Below, piece by piece: positions 1-7,984 of a stretch of DNA of 27,195 nucleotides. Origin of the DNA: CAUYUA01 sp963575675. Its GTDB lineage: Bacteria; Pseudomonadota; Alphaproteobacteria; Azospirillales; Azospirillaceae. Location of the stretch: contig CAUYUA010000230.1 of the NCBI GenBank assembly GCA_963575675.1, forward strand, positions 1 to 27,195. Direction: 5' to 3'. How positions within the stretch are numbered: the stretch's first letter is position 1; each line of letters starts with the position of its first letter. Under the pieces are notes generated by a model that searched no databases, was not told the DNA's origin, and saw only the letters and a list, made by a program, of their open reading frames with translations. The translations under genes were made by a program, and so were the position numbers.

Positions 1-287
1 GGATGATCGTAACCGGCTGTTATCCCGGCGTGAGTCCGTGGTCGGAGGCTTTACTTCAGACCAGCCCCGGCCGGATGCATTGGGTCGTCGGTTCGACCTT
101 TGCCGATATCAACGGAACCGCAACGATCGACATCGTTCCGCGTTTGCGAGAGCCGCCGACTGAGATCGTAGAAACGACGAACCAATCGGTTTTGATGCGG
201 TTGACCTCAGGCGAAGCGCTGTCGTCGCCGACAACGGCTCCGGCGAAAGCAACCTATCAACTGACTTTCGAGGAGGCCGTGCCGTGA
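1..287 (+). CDS. 3' end of a phage tail structural protein gene (truncated by window edge)
   Basis: The reading frame is open from the first base, so the gene starts left of the window; the ATG at base 3 is probably internal. The visible 94 residues have a beta-rich pattern with a 'DIVPRLREPP' stretch and end in 'YQLTFEEAVP'. This resembles the C-terminal part of tail proteins that precede DUF2163-type genes in many proteobacterial siphoviruses. Its TGA overlaps the GTG start of the next gene (GTGA), a sign of translational coupling. The exact family cannot be named from this fragment. Confidence 0.6.
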   Translation, partial: MIVTGCYPGVSPWSEALLQTSPGRMHWVVGSTFADINGTATIDIVPRLREPPTEIVETTNQSVLMRLTSGEALSSPTTAPAKATYQLTFEEAVP

Positions 288-841
288 CCGGACGTTTGAT
301 CGGATTGCCGCAGGCGGAGACCTATAAAACGGTCGTTCGCCCGATCTTGATCGCTCAGTTTGAATTCGAAACCGAAACCTCTCGGTTATGGTCCGGCATC
401 GGCTCGCTGATCTGGAATGGCTTCTCGTGGCTAGGTGTCGGAACGCTTGGAACCGTGTCCAGTATCGAAGAAACCGTCGATATTCGAGCCGTCGGGGCCA
501 GCTTTCAGCTTTCCGGCGTCCCGTCCGATCTGCTCAACCAAGTCATGGCCGAGAACTTACAAAGCCGACAAGTCAAATTGTGGCTCGGTTTTCTTGATGA
601 AGCCTGGATCATTATCGCCGACCCGGTCTTATTATTCAAAGGTTATATGGACACAGTCGAAATCCAGGACGGCGCAGCGACCGCTCAGATTACGCTGAAT
701 GCCGAAAACCGATTGCGCGATCTCGAACGGGTTCGGGAAAGAAACTACACGGAATCTGATCAAAAATCTGAATATCCCGGCGATCTCGGCTTCGACTTCG
801 TTCCGGCGATGCAGCACGTCTCTTTGCCCTGGGGATCGTAA
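284..841 (+). CDS. DUF2163-like phage baseplate/tail protein
   Basis: This 185-residue protein starts at GTG 284 behind a full AGGAGG site (271-276, 7-nt gap), overlapping the previous stop. The second half has the pattern of the DUF2163/BR0599 group of tail-hub proteins: a beta-rich 'LFKGYMDTVEIQDG' segment, an 'AENRLRDLERVRERNYTESDQ' region, and a 'YPGDLGFDFV' motif before the C-terminus. In related phages this protein sits at the tail tip between the tape-measure side and the J-like protein, and the gene order here agrees. It ends just before an NlpC/P60-like gene, the usual next gene. The role is structural; no catalytic motif is evident. Confidence 0.7.
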   Translation: MTGRLIGLPQAETYKTVVRPILIAQFEFETETSRLWSGIGSLIWNGFSWLGVGTLGTVSSIEETVDIRAVGASFQLSGVPSDLLNQVMAENLQSRQVKLWLGFLDEAWIIIADPVLLFKGYMDTVEIQDGAATAQITLNAENRLRDLERVRERNYTESDQKSEYPGDLGFDFVPAMQHVSLPWGS

Positions 842-842
842 C

Positions 843-1283
843 GTGAATTATGACATGGATTTGGCGGCGCAACTGGATGCGTATCTTTCGGACTGTCGTT
901 CTAAGCACTTTTCCTGGGGGCAATTCGACTGCGTGCTGTTCGTCGCCGATTGGATCAAACACCGAACCGGCTGCGATCCGATTGCCGACTGTCGCGGCCG
1001 ATACCAAGACGGCCGAAGCGCATATCGAGCCATGTATCGAACAACCGGGCGGCTTCAACTAGTCGAGGCTGCCGGTGTTCTCTTGGGGCTGCCGCTTGAA
1101 ACGCCTCGCTTGGCGCGCCGAGGCGATATCGTCGCCGCCGCCGCTGGTGCCGACGACAACCCGTCGCTTGGAATTTGTGCCGGAACTCACGCTGTGTTCG
1201 TCGGCGCGTCCGACTTATGCGCTAGACCTCTGTTGACGATTGAATGCGCCTGGAGATTGCCATGCCCGCCGCACTCCCCTTAG
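843..1283 (+). CDS. NlpC/P60-type (DUF6950-like) phage tail protein
   Basis: The start is GTG 843, 7 nt after a GGGGA site (831-835) and one base after the previous stop; this gives 146 residues. The frame is open further upstream, but that part lies inside the preceding gene. Near residues 20-27 is 'SWGQFDCVLF', with a Cys in the place of the NlpC/P60 nucleophile. 'GTHAVFVG' near residue 120 supplies the partner His, the normal Cys-His layout of this papain-like fold. Such proteins sit at the tail tip and may cut peptidoglycan during infection, or be structural only. The C-terminus overlaps the next gene by 22 nt, so the two are probably coupled. Confidence 0.7.
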   Translation: MNYDMDLAAQLDAYLSDCRSKHFSWGQFDCVLFVADWIKHRTGCDPIADCRGRYQDGRSAYRAMYRTTGRLQLVEAAGVLLGLPLETPRLARRGDIVAAAAGADDNPSLGICAGTHAVFVGASDLCARPLLTIECAWRLPCPPHSP

Positions 1284-3103
1284 TTGCCGGATACGCCGCA
1301 TCGGCTTTATTCGGCGGCGGCGTGATCGGCGCGATCGCCGGGCTCGGAGCCGCCGTCGCCGTTCGTGAAGTCATCGGCTCCAATCCGTCCAATTCAACGC
1401 CGGAGCCCGCGCCGACACCGGCACCGTTGCCGCCGCCGCCCGCAATCATTCCGACGCTGACCTCGGCAACTTCGATCTCCGGATCAAGTTATGAGCCGAG
1501 CGTCTCGCCGACCCAGATGACTCAGCAGCCGATCACGCCGCACAGGATCATTTATGGCGAAACCCAGGTTGGCGGTCCTCTGGTCTACACGCACCTCAGA
1601 GCGCCTTCCGGTTCAAGCAAACGAGACATTCTCCATCTGGTCCAAGTCCTTGCTGCGCACGAGGTCCAAGACATCACTGCTGTTTACTTTGGCAATACCG
1701 ACATCAAGATGGATGCAAACGGCAATCCGACCGTTGCTCCCTGGAAGAACGGCGCAGCCTACTACGCCAAACTCTACAAACATTTAGGCGCGGCCGATCA
1801 GAATGCCGACTCTGTCCTGGTGGCCAACAGCGGCGGCGAATGGACTAACGCGCATAGGTTGCGCGGTCGAGCCTATCTTCACGCGCAACTGACATGGAAC
1901 GCCACCGCCTTTCCCAACGGCCTGCCCAATATCTCAGCAAAAGTCAAAGGCCGCAAAGTTTTTGATCCCAGAACCAACACCACGGCCTGGTCCGACAACG
2001 CCGCGCTCTGTATTCTTGACTTTATGAAAGCACCGTTCGGGTTGAACTGCACCGACGATGAAATCGACCTCAATTCCTTCATCGCCGCCGCCAATATCTG
2101 CGACGAAACCGTCGCCCGTCCCGACGGCAATGAAAAGCGATATACCTGCAACGGCACCATCGATCTCAACAACTCTCCGGTCGCAATCCTGCCGTCGTTG
2201 TTGTCGAGTTGCGCCGGGCGGCTGACCTGCACCTCAGGCATTTGGCGACTATTCGCCGGAGCCTATTATCCACCGCTCGACGGTCTCGACGACGGTGATC
2301 TGCGCGATCCGGTCACAGTTCACCCGCAACGGTCTTTACGCGAGCTGATCAACACCGTCGGCGGAACCTTCATCTCGCCTGCGGCCTACGGCCAGCCGAC
2401 CGACTATCCGCCGGTCACCGTTGCCGCCTACCAAACGCTCGACGGCAACATCAAAGTCAAACGAACCCTCGATCTGCCGTTTACCAATTCTCCCTATATG
2501 GCGCAAAGGATCGCCAAGATCACTCTCGAAAGCAACCGCAAACAATTGTCGGTCGAGTTTCCAGCTAATCTTGCCGGTCTGCGCTTCGTCGCCGGGCAAA
2601 CGATCTCTGTGACCTTGTCTCGATTTGGAATCACATCCCGACCGATGATCGTCGCCGGATGGCGGATGTCTGATTCCATGGGCGTTGACCTCTCTTTGGT
2701 GGAAGACGGCGCGAGTATCTATGAAATGGCGGTCGGAGACATGATCACCGCTGACACCCTGCCGCCGATTACGCTGCCGTCCAACGCCTCAGTTCCTCCG
2801 GCAACGCCGACCGGACTGACCGCCGTCGTCTCCGGATCGAATGTTCTGCTGACCTGGTCGCAAGTCGAAGAGAGCGACTTCGATCATTTTGAAATCTGGG
2901 AAGCGACAACCTCAAATCTATCGAACGCTTCATTGATCGCTCAGTGCTCTCAAACAAACTGGATAAAGCAAGGACTGTTGCCAAATTCTTCGAGAACTTG
3001 GTGGATCAGAGCCGTCGATCGGCAACATAACAACAGCAACTATTCGACCTCGGCGTCTGTAACCATGCCGGGCAGTCAAGCCTTTCCGATTATTTTGGGG
3101 TGA
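1262..3103 (+). CDS. J-like phage tail tip / host specificity protein with FnIII domain
   Basis: ATG 1262 is chosen over 1244 because GGAG (1252-1255) lies 6 nt upstream; this gives 613 residues. Order seen: a hydrophobic Gly/Ala-rich N-terminus (about residues 5-40), a Pro-rich linker of the PTPAPLPPPP type, then a region typical of tail tip attachment proteins: 'RIIYGETQVGGPLVYTH', 'HEVQDITAVYFG', 'KGRKVFDPRT', 'WSDNAALCILDFM'. A fibronectin type III domain follows at about residues 515-600 ('PPATPTGLTAV', 'VLLTWSQ', 'WWIRAVD'). J-family proteins close the tail tube and contact the host receptor. It is shorter than lambda J (over 1,100 residues), as is common in compact siphoviruses. The fibre gene follows after 3 nt. 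Confidence 0.75.
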   Translation: MPAALPLVAGYAASALFGGGVIGAIAGLGAAVAVREVIGSNPSNSTPEPAPTPAPLPPPPAIIPTLTSATSISGSSYEPSVSPTQMTQQPITPHRIIYGETQVGGPLVYTHLRAPSGSSKRDILHLVQVLAAHEVQDITAVYFGNTDIKMDANGNPTVAPWKNGAAYYAKLYKHLGAADQNADSVLVANSGGEWTNAHRLRGRAYLHAQLTWNATAFPNGLPNISAKVKGRKVFDPRTNTTAWSDNAALCILDFMKAPFGLNCTDDEIDLNSFIAAANICDETVARPDGNEKRYTCNGTIDLNNSPVAILPSLLSSCAGRLTCTSGIWRLFAGAYYPPLDGLDDGDLRDPVTVHPQRSLRELINTVGGTFISPAAYGQPTDYPPVTVAAYQTLDGNIKVKRTLDLPFTNSPYMAQRIAKITLESNRKQLSVEFPANLAGLRFVAGQTISVTLSRFGITSRPMIVAGWRMSDSMGVDLSLVEDGASIYEMAVGDMITADTLPPITLPSNASVPPATPTGLTAVVSGSNVLLTWSQVEESDFDHFEIWEATTSNLSNASLIAQCSQTNWIKQGLLPNSSRTWWIRAVDRQHNNSNYSTSASVTMPGSQAFPIILG

Positions 3104-3106
3104 ACC

Positions 3107-5632
3107 ATGGCCGACGTCGTCAAAGTCTCTGATTTACCGGCGGCGACCGCTCTCGCCGACGCCGACCTGATTCCTGTGGTCCAGAATGGTTCCGGAGCCA
3201 AAGCCACCGCGAGCCAATTCCTGAATCGCGCTTATCATACCGGAACCCAGGCGATATCAACCGTGGTCGGTCTACAAACCGCACTTGACGGCAAACAGAC
3301 GGCAGACGCCACGCTGACCGCTCTGGCCGGAGCCACCGGAACCGGCGTGCTGACCTTTTCCGCAACCGACGTCGTCGTCGTTGTCGCAATTGGCGCAACA
3401 AACGCAACCGATATCCTCAATCGTCAGGCGGGCGATGGGCGCTATTTGTCGCTGTCGACGACGTCAACTCAGGACGGATACTTTGGCGATGTTTATCTCA
3501 GAGACGATACCAACCCGTCTCATTATTTAAAACTTACCAACGCGCAAGATTTATCCGTTGCCTGCTCATTGTCGATTTCTACCGGCAACGCCGACAGAAC
3601 TTTGACGATCTCCGGCAACGCAACCGTCTCTGGCACCAACACCGGCGACCAAACGATCACGCTGTCGGGAGACGCATCCGGCTCAGGAACCGGAGCAATT
3701 GTCGTGATCTTGGCCAACAGCGGCGTCACCGCAGGAACTTACACTAGCGTCACAGTCGACGCCAAAGGACGAGTTACTGCCGGAACCAATCCATCATCGC
3801 CGCCGGGAGCGCTCTCAAATAGCATGACCTCAACGCAAGATGGTTACTTCGGCGATCTTTACTTAAAGGACGACACTAATCCGTCCCATTACTTGAAAAT
3901 CACTAACGCACAGGATTTAAGCACAGTTCGAACGCTGTCGATTTCCACCTCAGATGCTGACAGAACTTTGACGATCTCCGGCAACGCAACCGTCTCTGGA
4001 ACCAACACTGGCGATCAGACGATTACGCTGTCGGGAGACGCATCCGGCTCTGGAACCGGAGCAATCACGGTTGTTCTTGCCAATACTGGCGTTACGGCCG
4101 GAACTTATACCAGCGTTACCGTTGATGCCAAAGGACGAGTCACCGCCGGAACTAATCCTGGAACGCCAACGGGAGCGCTCTCGAATAGCACGACGTCAAC
4201 TCAGGACGGCTATTTCGGCGACATCTATCTCAAAGACGATACCAATCCTTCTCATTACTTAAAACTCACCAACGCTCAGGATTTAAGCGCGGTTCGAACG
4301 CTGTCGATTTCCACCTCAGACGCCGACCGAACTTTGACCATCACCGGCAACGCTACACTCTCTGGCATCAACACCGGCGATCAGACGATCGCGACGATTT
4401 CCGGACTGCAAACCGCGCTCGACGCTAAAGCGCCGCTGGCGTCACCAAGTTTTACCGGAACCGCGTCTTATATCGGTGGAACCTACGCGCAGCGTGTTGA
4501 GTGCATCCAATTTAGGGTTTCCGATTACGGAACCGGCAAACCCTACATCTTTATTAAGCCCGGAGCTACCGCCCCCGACTGGACCATTGGAACCTGGGAC
4601 GGTTCAGCGAGCCCTGGCCAGATCAATTTCCAATGCGCTTCGGTCAGTGGGCCGACACCGACCGTTGGCGATAACTCGACTAAATTCGCGACCACGGCGT
4701 TCGTGGCTTCGTGCTCACTGCCAGCAGGATTCCGAAACGCCGTTATCAACGGCTGCTGTCGCGTAACGCATCGTGCTGCAAAGACTCTGTCGGCGTCTTG
4801 GCAATATGCGCAAGTCGATCTTTTGGCCGTTCGCGCCGATGGAAGTCCAACGGCAGGAACCATTAAACAGGCTACCGGAACGACGACGCTGACGACAACC
4901 GGCTTTGCCTGTTTGGTTCAAGGCGCAACGCTCGGTTCCGGCGGTGCGATCTGGTGGCGACACCGTATCGAAGCTCGTGACGCTGCTCGATTACGCAGCG
5001 CCGCAGCCGTGTTGTCGGCTCGCGTTTACCACGACGTCGGCTCGGCGGTGACGTTCACCATAACGATTAATAAACCCAACGCTGCCGACGATTTCTCCGC
5101 CGTCACCCAAATCAGCACCGGCACCGTCTCGATCGCCAACACCACAAACGCCGATCTGATCTATTCGATCGCCGACATGACCGACTGTTCCAATGGACTG
5201 GAAATCTTAATCAAAGCCGCCTGCGGAGCCGTCTCGAATAAATGGTTCTATCTCGGCGATCTGCAACTCGAACCCGGATCGGTCAAAACCGCTTTTGAAC
5301 GTCGTTCGGTGGCCAACGAAATCCAACTCGTCAATCGCTATTTGAGGACGTGCTCGGGGCTGATCGGCAAAGCCAATTCGGCAAGCAACATGCAGATATC
5401 GCTATCGCATCCAGATATGCGGATTGCTCCGACGTATGAAGCGACCGCAGCGTTGGCGTTCACTGACGCCGTCACGGCCGATTTTACGCAGTCGCAAGCG
5501 AACGTGACAGTCAACGAACGAACCGTCGACAACGGCCGAGTGTCCTGCGGTTACTTCTCAGGTTTGACGTCCGGAACTATCCTGATTCAACGCGGAACCG
5601 GCGGCGTTATTCTTGCTTCTGCGGAGTTCTGA
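3107..5632 (+). CDS. Phage tail fibre protein with 122-residue tandem repeats
   Basis: This 841-residue protein starts at ATG 3107 behind a GGGGTG run. The N-terminal ~115 residues ('VSDLPAATALADADLIPVVQ') are the usual fibre attachment head. Next come three copies of a Thr/Gly/Ser-rich unit beginning 'TSTQDGYFGD'; each contains 'GNATVSGTNTGDQTITL' and 'GRVTAGTNP', and the third breaks off after about 65 residues. 'ISGLQTALDAKAPLASPSFTG' is a typical short fibre-shaft motif. The C-terminal part ('FRNAVINGCCRV' to 'LQLEPGSVKTAFERRS', 'NEIQLVNRYLRT') is a common fibre tip arrangement likely to bind the cell surface. The protein probably trimerises. Confidence 0.8.
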   Translation: MADVVKVSDLPAATALADADLIPVVQNGSGAKATASQFLNRAYHTGTQAISTVVGLQTALDGKQTADATLTALAGATGTGVLTFSATDVVVVVAIGATNATDILNRQAGDGRYLSLSTTSTQDGYFGDVYLRDDTNPSHYLKLTNAQDLSVACSLSISTGNADRTLTISGNATVSGTNTGDQTITLSGDASGSGTGAIVVILANSGVTAGTYTSVTVDAKGRVTAGTNPSSPPGALSNSMTSTQDGYFGDLYLKDDTNPSHYLKITNAQDLSTVRTLSISTSDADRTLTISGNATVSGTNTGDQTITLSGDASGSGTGAITVVLANTGVTAGTYTSVTVDAKGRVTAGTNPGTPTGALSNSTTSTQDGYFGDIYLKDDTNPSHYLKLTNAQDLSAVRTLSISTSDADRTLTITGNATLSGINTGDQTIATISGLQTALDAKAPLASPSFTGTASYIGGTYAQRVECIQFRVSDYGTGKPYIFIKPGATAPDWTIGTWDGSASPGQINFQCASVSGPTPTVGDNSTKFATTAFVASCSLPAGFRNAVINGCCRVTHRAAKTLSASWQYAQVDLLAVRADGSPTAGTIKQATGTTTLTTTGFACLVQGATLGSGGAIWWRHRIEARDAARLRSAAAVLSARVYHDVGSAVTFTITINKPNAADDFSAVTQISTGTVSIANTTNADLIYSIADMTDCSNGLEILIKAACGAVSNKWFYLGDLQLEPGSVKTAFERRSVANEIQLVNRYLRTCSGLIGKANSASNMQISLSHPDMRIAPTYEATAALAFTDAVTADFTQSQANVTVNERTVDNGRVSCGYFSGLTSGTILIQRGTGGVILASAEF
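3464..4391 (+). repeat. Three tandem 366-bp (122-codon) repeats within the tail fibre gene
   Basis: Units begin at 3464, 3830 and 4196, each at the 'TCAAC(T/G)CA(A/G)GA' start, exactly 366 bp apart. Units 1 and 2 are full length. Unit 3 keeps the first ~195 bp and then changes to unrelated shaft sequence. Many differences between units are synonymous, so the repeat is held at protein level and is not a very recent duplication. Confidence 0.9.
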
Positions 5633-5634
5633 TT

Positions 5635-7119
5635 ATGGCGCGGATTGATGACATTCTTCTTAACGGCGTGGCCGTTTCCAAAATGGATTTGCGCCGCTAT
5701 CTCGGAACGCGAGAAATCGCAACGCCTGCCGATTACGGTGCCGTCGAAGGAGGCGTCGTCGATTGCGCTCCGGCCTTTGCCGCCGCTTTCGCCGTGAATA
5801 AAGCCGTGTTCGTTCCGCCCGGAACTTGGCGAATCAGTGCGCCCATCGTTCTGAATTATGGGCAGTCGCTCTTTGGAGTCGGCGACGCTTCCGTTATCCA
5901 GGCTCGCGAAGCGCCCTGGGACGGAGCCGCTTTGCCGAGCTATCCGTCCGACTTCAATGCAATCGAAATCCAGGACGGTTATTGCAGCGTTCGTGATCTG
6001 AAAATCGTCGGCGGTTCATCGGGCGTTAAGCTGTTCGGTGTCGCCGGGCCATGCGTAAAAAATGTTCTGGAGAATCTATCAATTTGGGATTCTCGAATCG
6101 GCATAACCTTCGACGGCAACGACAATCCGGACAAGCCATGCTATTGGAACCACTGCGCGCGGATTCTCATCGCAAGGCCAAGTCTGCACGGCGTGCTGTT
6201 AACTGTCTCAACCACTGGCGATACGCCAAACGCCAATAAATTCAACGATGTTCGTGTTTATTCTCTGTCCGCGCCGATGACGGGCTGCGGATTTTTTCTG
6301 TCCACCGCTCGTTACAACAACTCGTTCATCGATTGCGAGGCCAACGTCCATCCATCGGCGGAAGCCTGCTTTCGGCTCGGAGCCATGACCAGCGAAACCC
6401 GGATTCTGAACTTTTACGCCGAATGCTCCGGAGCGGTTCCCGGAATTCGAATCGACAACGGTTCAACCAACACCACGATCATTGGTCTGTTCTCGGCCAC
6501 CGGCGGAGCGCCGATATGGGACACGAGCGCGAAACGTCAATATTCAGCGTTCGACGCTGGGTATCCGACAACGGCGCTGTTGAAACAAACCACCATTACC
6601 GATTTAACGGTTGAAGGCTTATCCTACGCGACTCGATTCGTCGAAGGCCAAACTCAGGTGACGCCGGACTTTTCCGTTGCTCCGATGTGGCTGGTCAGCG
6701 CCTACACCGCCGCAGTTCGAGTCGAATTGCCATTGCCTTCGAATTGTCCCGGCCGGTGCGGAATCATCAAAAAAACCGACAACACCTCAAGAACCGTTAC
6801 CGTAACGCTGCCGTCTGGCTCCGGTCCCGACAATAATGCCGCCGTTCTCAGAGCCTACGGTGACTTTGTTTCCATCATCTCAAACGGTTCATCCTGGTTT
6901 ATCACTTCGCGCTATTACAACACGCCGATCGGAGGCTGGGTTAATCCCGGCGGTTCTGGATTCAATCGAGGTGATTTCAACGCCGATGATATCTCGAATG
7001 TCGGGTTCGAGTATGATCGAAACGTTGTCAACGATCTCAATTTTCGGCTGCAATCGACGCGACAAGTTCTCCGCGCCCTAATTCTCGACCTGAAAACCAA
7101 AGGAATCATCAGTGATTGA
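5635..7119 (+). CDS. Phage tailspike with pectate-lyase-like beta-helix
   Basis: ATG 5635 lies 2 nt after the fibre stop and behind GGAG (5623-5626), giving 494 residues. After a short N-terminal segment ('MARIDDILLNGVAVSKMDLRRYLGT') comes 'ADYGAVEGGVVDCAPAFAAAF' and 'VFVPPGTWRI'. This is the classic entry to single-stranded right-handed beta-helices of the pectate lyase superfamily in phage tailspikes, normally 'DYGA..DG..D.T.A'. Strand-rich coils follow to about residue 330 and a compact C-terminal region closes the chain. Such spikes bind and often cleave surface polysaccharide; I cannot pick catalytic residues, so the enzymatic role is inferred. A terminal 'RDFNADDISNVGFEYD'-like region may help trimerisation. 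Confidence 0.75.
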   Translation: MARIDDILLNGVAVSKMDLRRYLGTREIATPADYGAVEGGVVDCAPAFAAAFAVNKAVFVPPGTWRISAPIVLNYGQSLFGVGDASVIQAREAPWDGAALPSYPSDFNAIEIQDGYCSVRDLKIVGGSSGVKLFGVAGPCVKNVLENLSIWDSRIGITFDGNDNPDKPCYWNHCARILIARPSLHGVLLTVSTTGDTPNANKFNDVRVYSLSAPMTGCGFFLSTARYNNSFIDCEANVHPSAEACFRLGAMTSETRILNFYAECSGAVPGIRIDNGSTNTTIIGLFSATGGAPIWDTSAKRQYSAFDAGYPTTALLKQTTITDLTVEGLSYATRFVEGQTQVTPDFSVAPMWLVSAYTAAVRVELPLPSNCPGRCGIIKKTDNTSRTVTVTLPSGSGPDNNAAVLRAYGDFVSIISNGSSWFITSRYYNTPIGGWVNPGGSGFNRGDFNADDISNVGFEYDRNVVNDLNFRLQSTRQVLRALILDLKTKGIISD

Positions 7120-7234
7120 GTCTGCGCCGGTGAGCGGCGAATCTTTCGACTCAGCCAGTTCACCGGCGCATTCCATTTCGATTCGCGGCGGGATCGACCA
7201 TTATCTGGAATCCGCAAACGCCACGCGGGCATAA
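7112..7234 (+). CDS. Possible 40-residue ORF overlapping the tailspike stop
   Basis: GTG 7112 lies 7 nt after AAGGA (7100-7104) and overlaps the end of the tailspike frame (stop TGA 7117-7119), the same coupling style as other genes in this operon. The frame runs 40 codons to TAA 7232-7234. The product (start MIESAPVSGE, end HYLESANATRA) is polar, with no membrane segment or signal peptide, so it does not look like a holin. I do not recognise it. The same DNA contains an 11-bp inverted repeat, so the reading could be chance. Confidence 0.35.
   Translation: MIESAPVSGESFDSASSPAHSISIRGGIDHYLESANATRA
7123..7170 (+). terminator. Inverted repeat at the end of the tail operon, possible terminator
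   Basis: The arms TGCGCCGGTGA (7123-7133) and TCACCGGCGCA (7160-7170) are perfect 11-bp complements around a 26-nt loop. The position, just after the tailspike stop and at the end of the tail genes, suits a transcription stop. The loop is long and no U-tract follows, so it is not a standard intrinsic terminator. Confidence 0.35.
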
Positions 7235-7352
7235 TGCCCTTGCAGGCTAGTCCGAGTTCGTCGGAGTTCCTGCCGCCACCATCTATTCAGCCCTTTCGGG
7301 TGTCGTTCCTTCCGGTGGTCCCCAGCTTACCGGCTCTGGGTCGCCATGGTGT

Positions 7353-7935
7353 TCAGTTCACGGTGCGGTCTACAAAAATCTCTGCGATGCTTTTAGCATC
7401 GATTGCGCGGTCAAACCACAGTTCAATTGATTCTATGTCCGCCGACATGATCCGATCGCGGATTGAAGAGGGCAGGGGGCCAAAGCGGCGTTCGGTTAGG
7501 CGGATAAGGGCAAGTGTTTCGCCTTCGGCCTTACCTTCAGCCTTACCTTTAGCAATACCAATAGTTTCGCCTTCGGCTTTTCCCTGAAGGCGCCCAAAAT
7601 TAACCAATTGCACAAGGTAAGGATCTTGCTCAATATCGACTTGTAGCGGCATGTTTTTAGCCTCTTCTAAAACGACTTTGGTTGCCTTACGCAAACCAGA
7701 AAGAATCAACAACTGTGTCAGAGCGTCGCGCCGTTCTCGTTTCTTAAGTTTGGCCATTTTTGACAGGATAGCACGAATCCGCGACGAAAGGTTAATCGGT
7801 TTTCCGAACAGAATCGACAAAATATTGTCTTCGATAGCATCGCTATTTTGTAGCGGTGTCGGGTCCAAAGTTCGACTGTCAATAACGCGGTTTTGAATCC
7901 CGAGAAACTGGCGGATTTTCAGGGATTTTTGAAAC
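7353..7935 (-). pseudogene. C-terminal remnant of an Rpn-family (PD-(D/E)XK) nuclease gene
   Basis: The frame ends at 7353 and encodes the middle and C-terminal parts of an Rpn/transposase_31-like protein. Seen are 'RRDALTQLLILSGLRKATKVVLEEAKNMP', a Gly-Lys-Ala-Glu-rich hinge ('GKAEGKAEGE') and a final helical domain ('LIRLTERRFGPLPSSIRDRI'). The N-terminal nuclease domain of about 150 residues is absent. Reading upstream, the frame runs straight into the end of cobJ, so the ATG at 8042 lies inside cobJ and is not a credible start. This is a truncated gene at the prophage/host junction. Its C-terminal layout matches the complete Rpn gene at 25951-26931, but the sequences are clearly diverged. 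Confidence 0.75.
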
Positions 7936-7984
7936 ATCAACACAGAAGGTGAATTAAGCCTATGGAAATAGGGACACATTGACT

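Larger units (their letters stand above)
1..7234 (+). mobile_element. Distal tail module of a prophage (partial, left side outside window)
   Basis: Six or seven co-directional, tightly packed plus-strand genes encode phage tail components in the order usual for long non-contractile tails: tail protein end, DUF2163-like protein, NlpC/P60-like protein, J-like tip protein, fibre, tailspike. Start and stop codons overlap or nearly touch at each junction, so this is one late operon. No integrase, lysis, head or terminase gene is visible; they would lie to the left. The module ends near 7234 and is followed by a broken Rpn gene and host cob genes, so this should be near the right edge of the prophage or prophage remnant. 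I found no attachment site. Confidence 0.85.

Noticed and set aside
699..842. Upstream extension of the NlpC/P60-like gene
   Set aside because: This part lies in another frame inside the DUF2163-like gene; GTG 843 has a good ribosome site.
3464..4391. Regular repeats read as a CRISPR array
   Set aside because: The unit is 366 bp with no short repeat-spacer structure, and it is coding in a single frame of a fibre gene.
7249..7280. Possible tRNA fragment or attachment site near GGCTAGTCCGAGTTCG
   Set aside because: No cloverleaf could be built and no second copy was seen in the window.
7385..7401. Hairpin CGATGCT-TTT-AGCATCG as a terminator
   Set aside because: It lies inside the coding part of the Rpn remnant before its stop codon, and no T-run follows.
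7234..7587. Plus-strand frame of 117 residues after the tail operon
   Set aside because: Most of it lies antisense to the Rpn remnant, and its Ser/Pro-rich composition is what the Gly-Lys-Ala-Glu hinge gives when read backward. No ribosome site.
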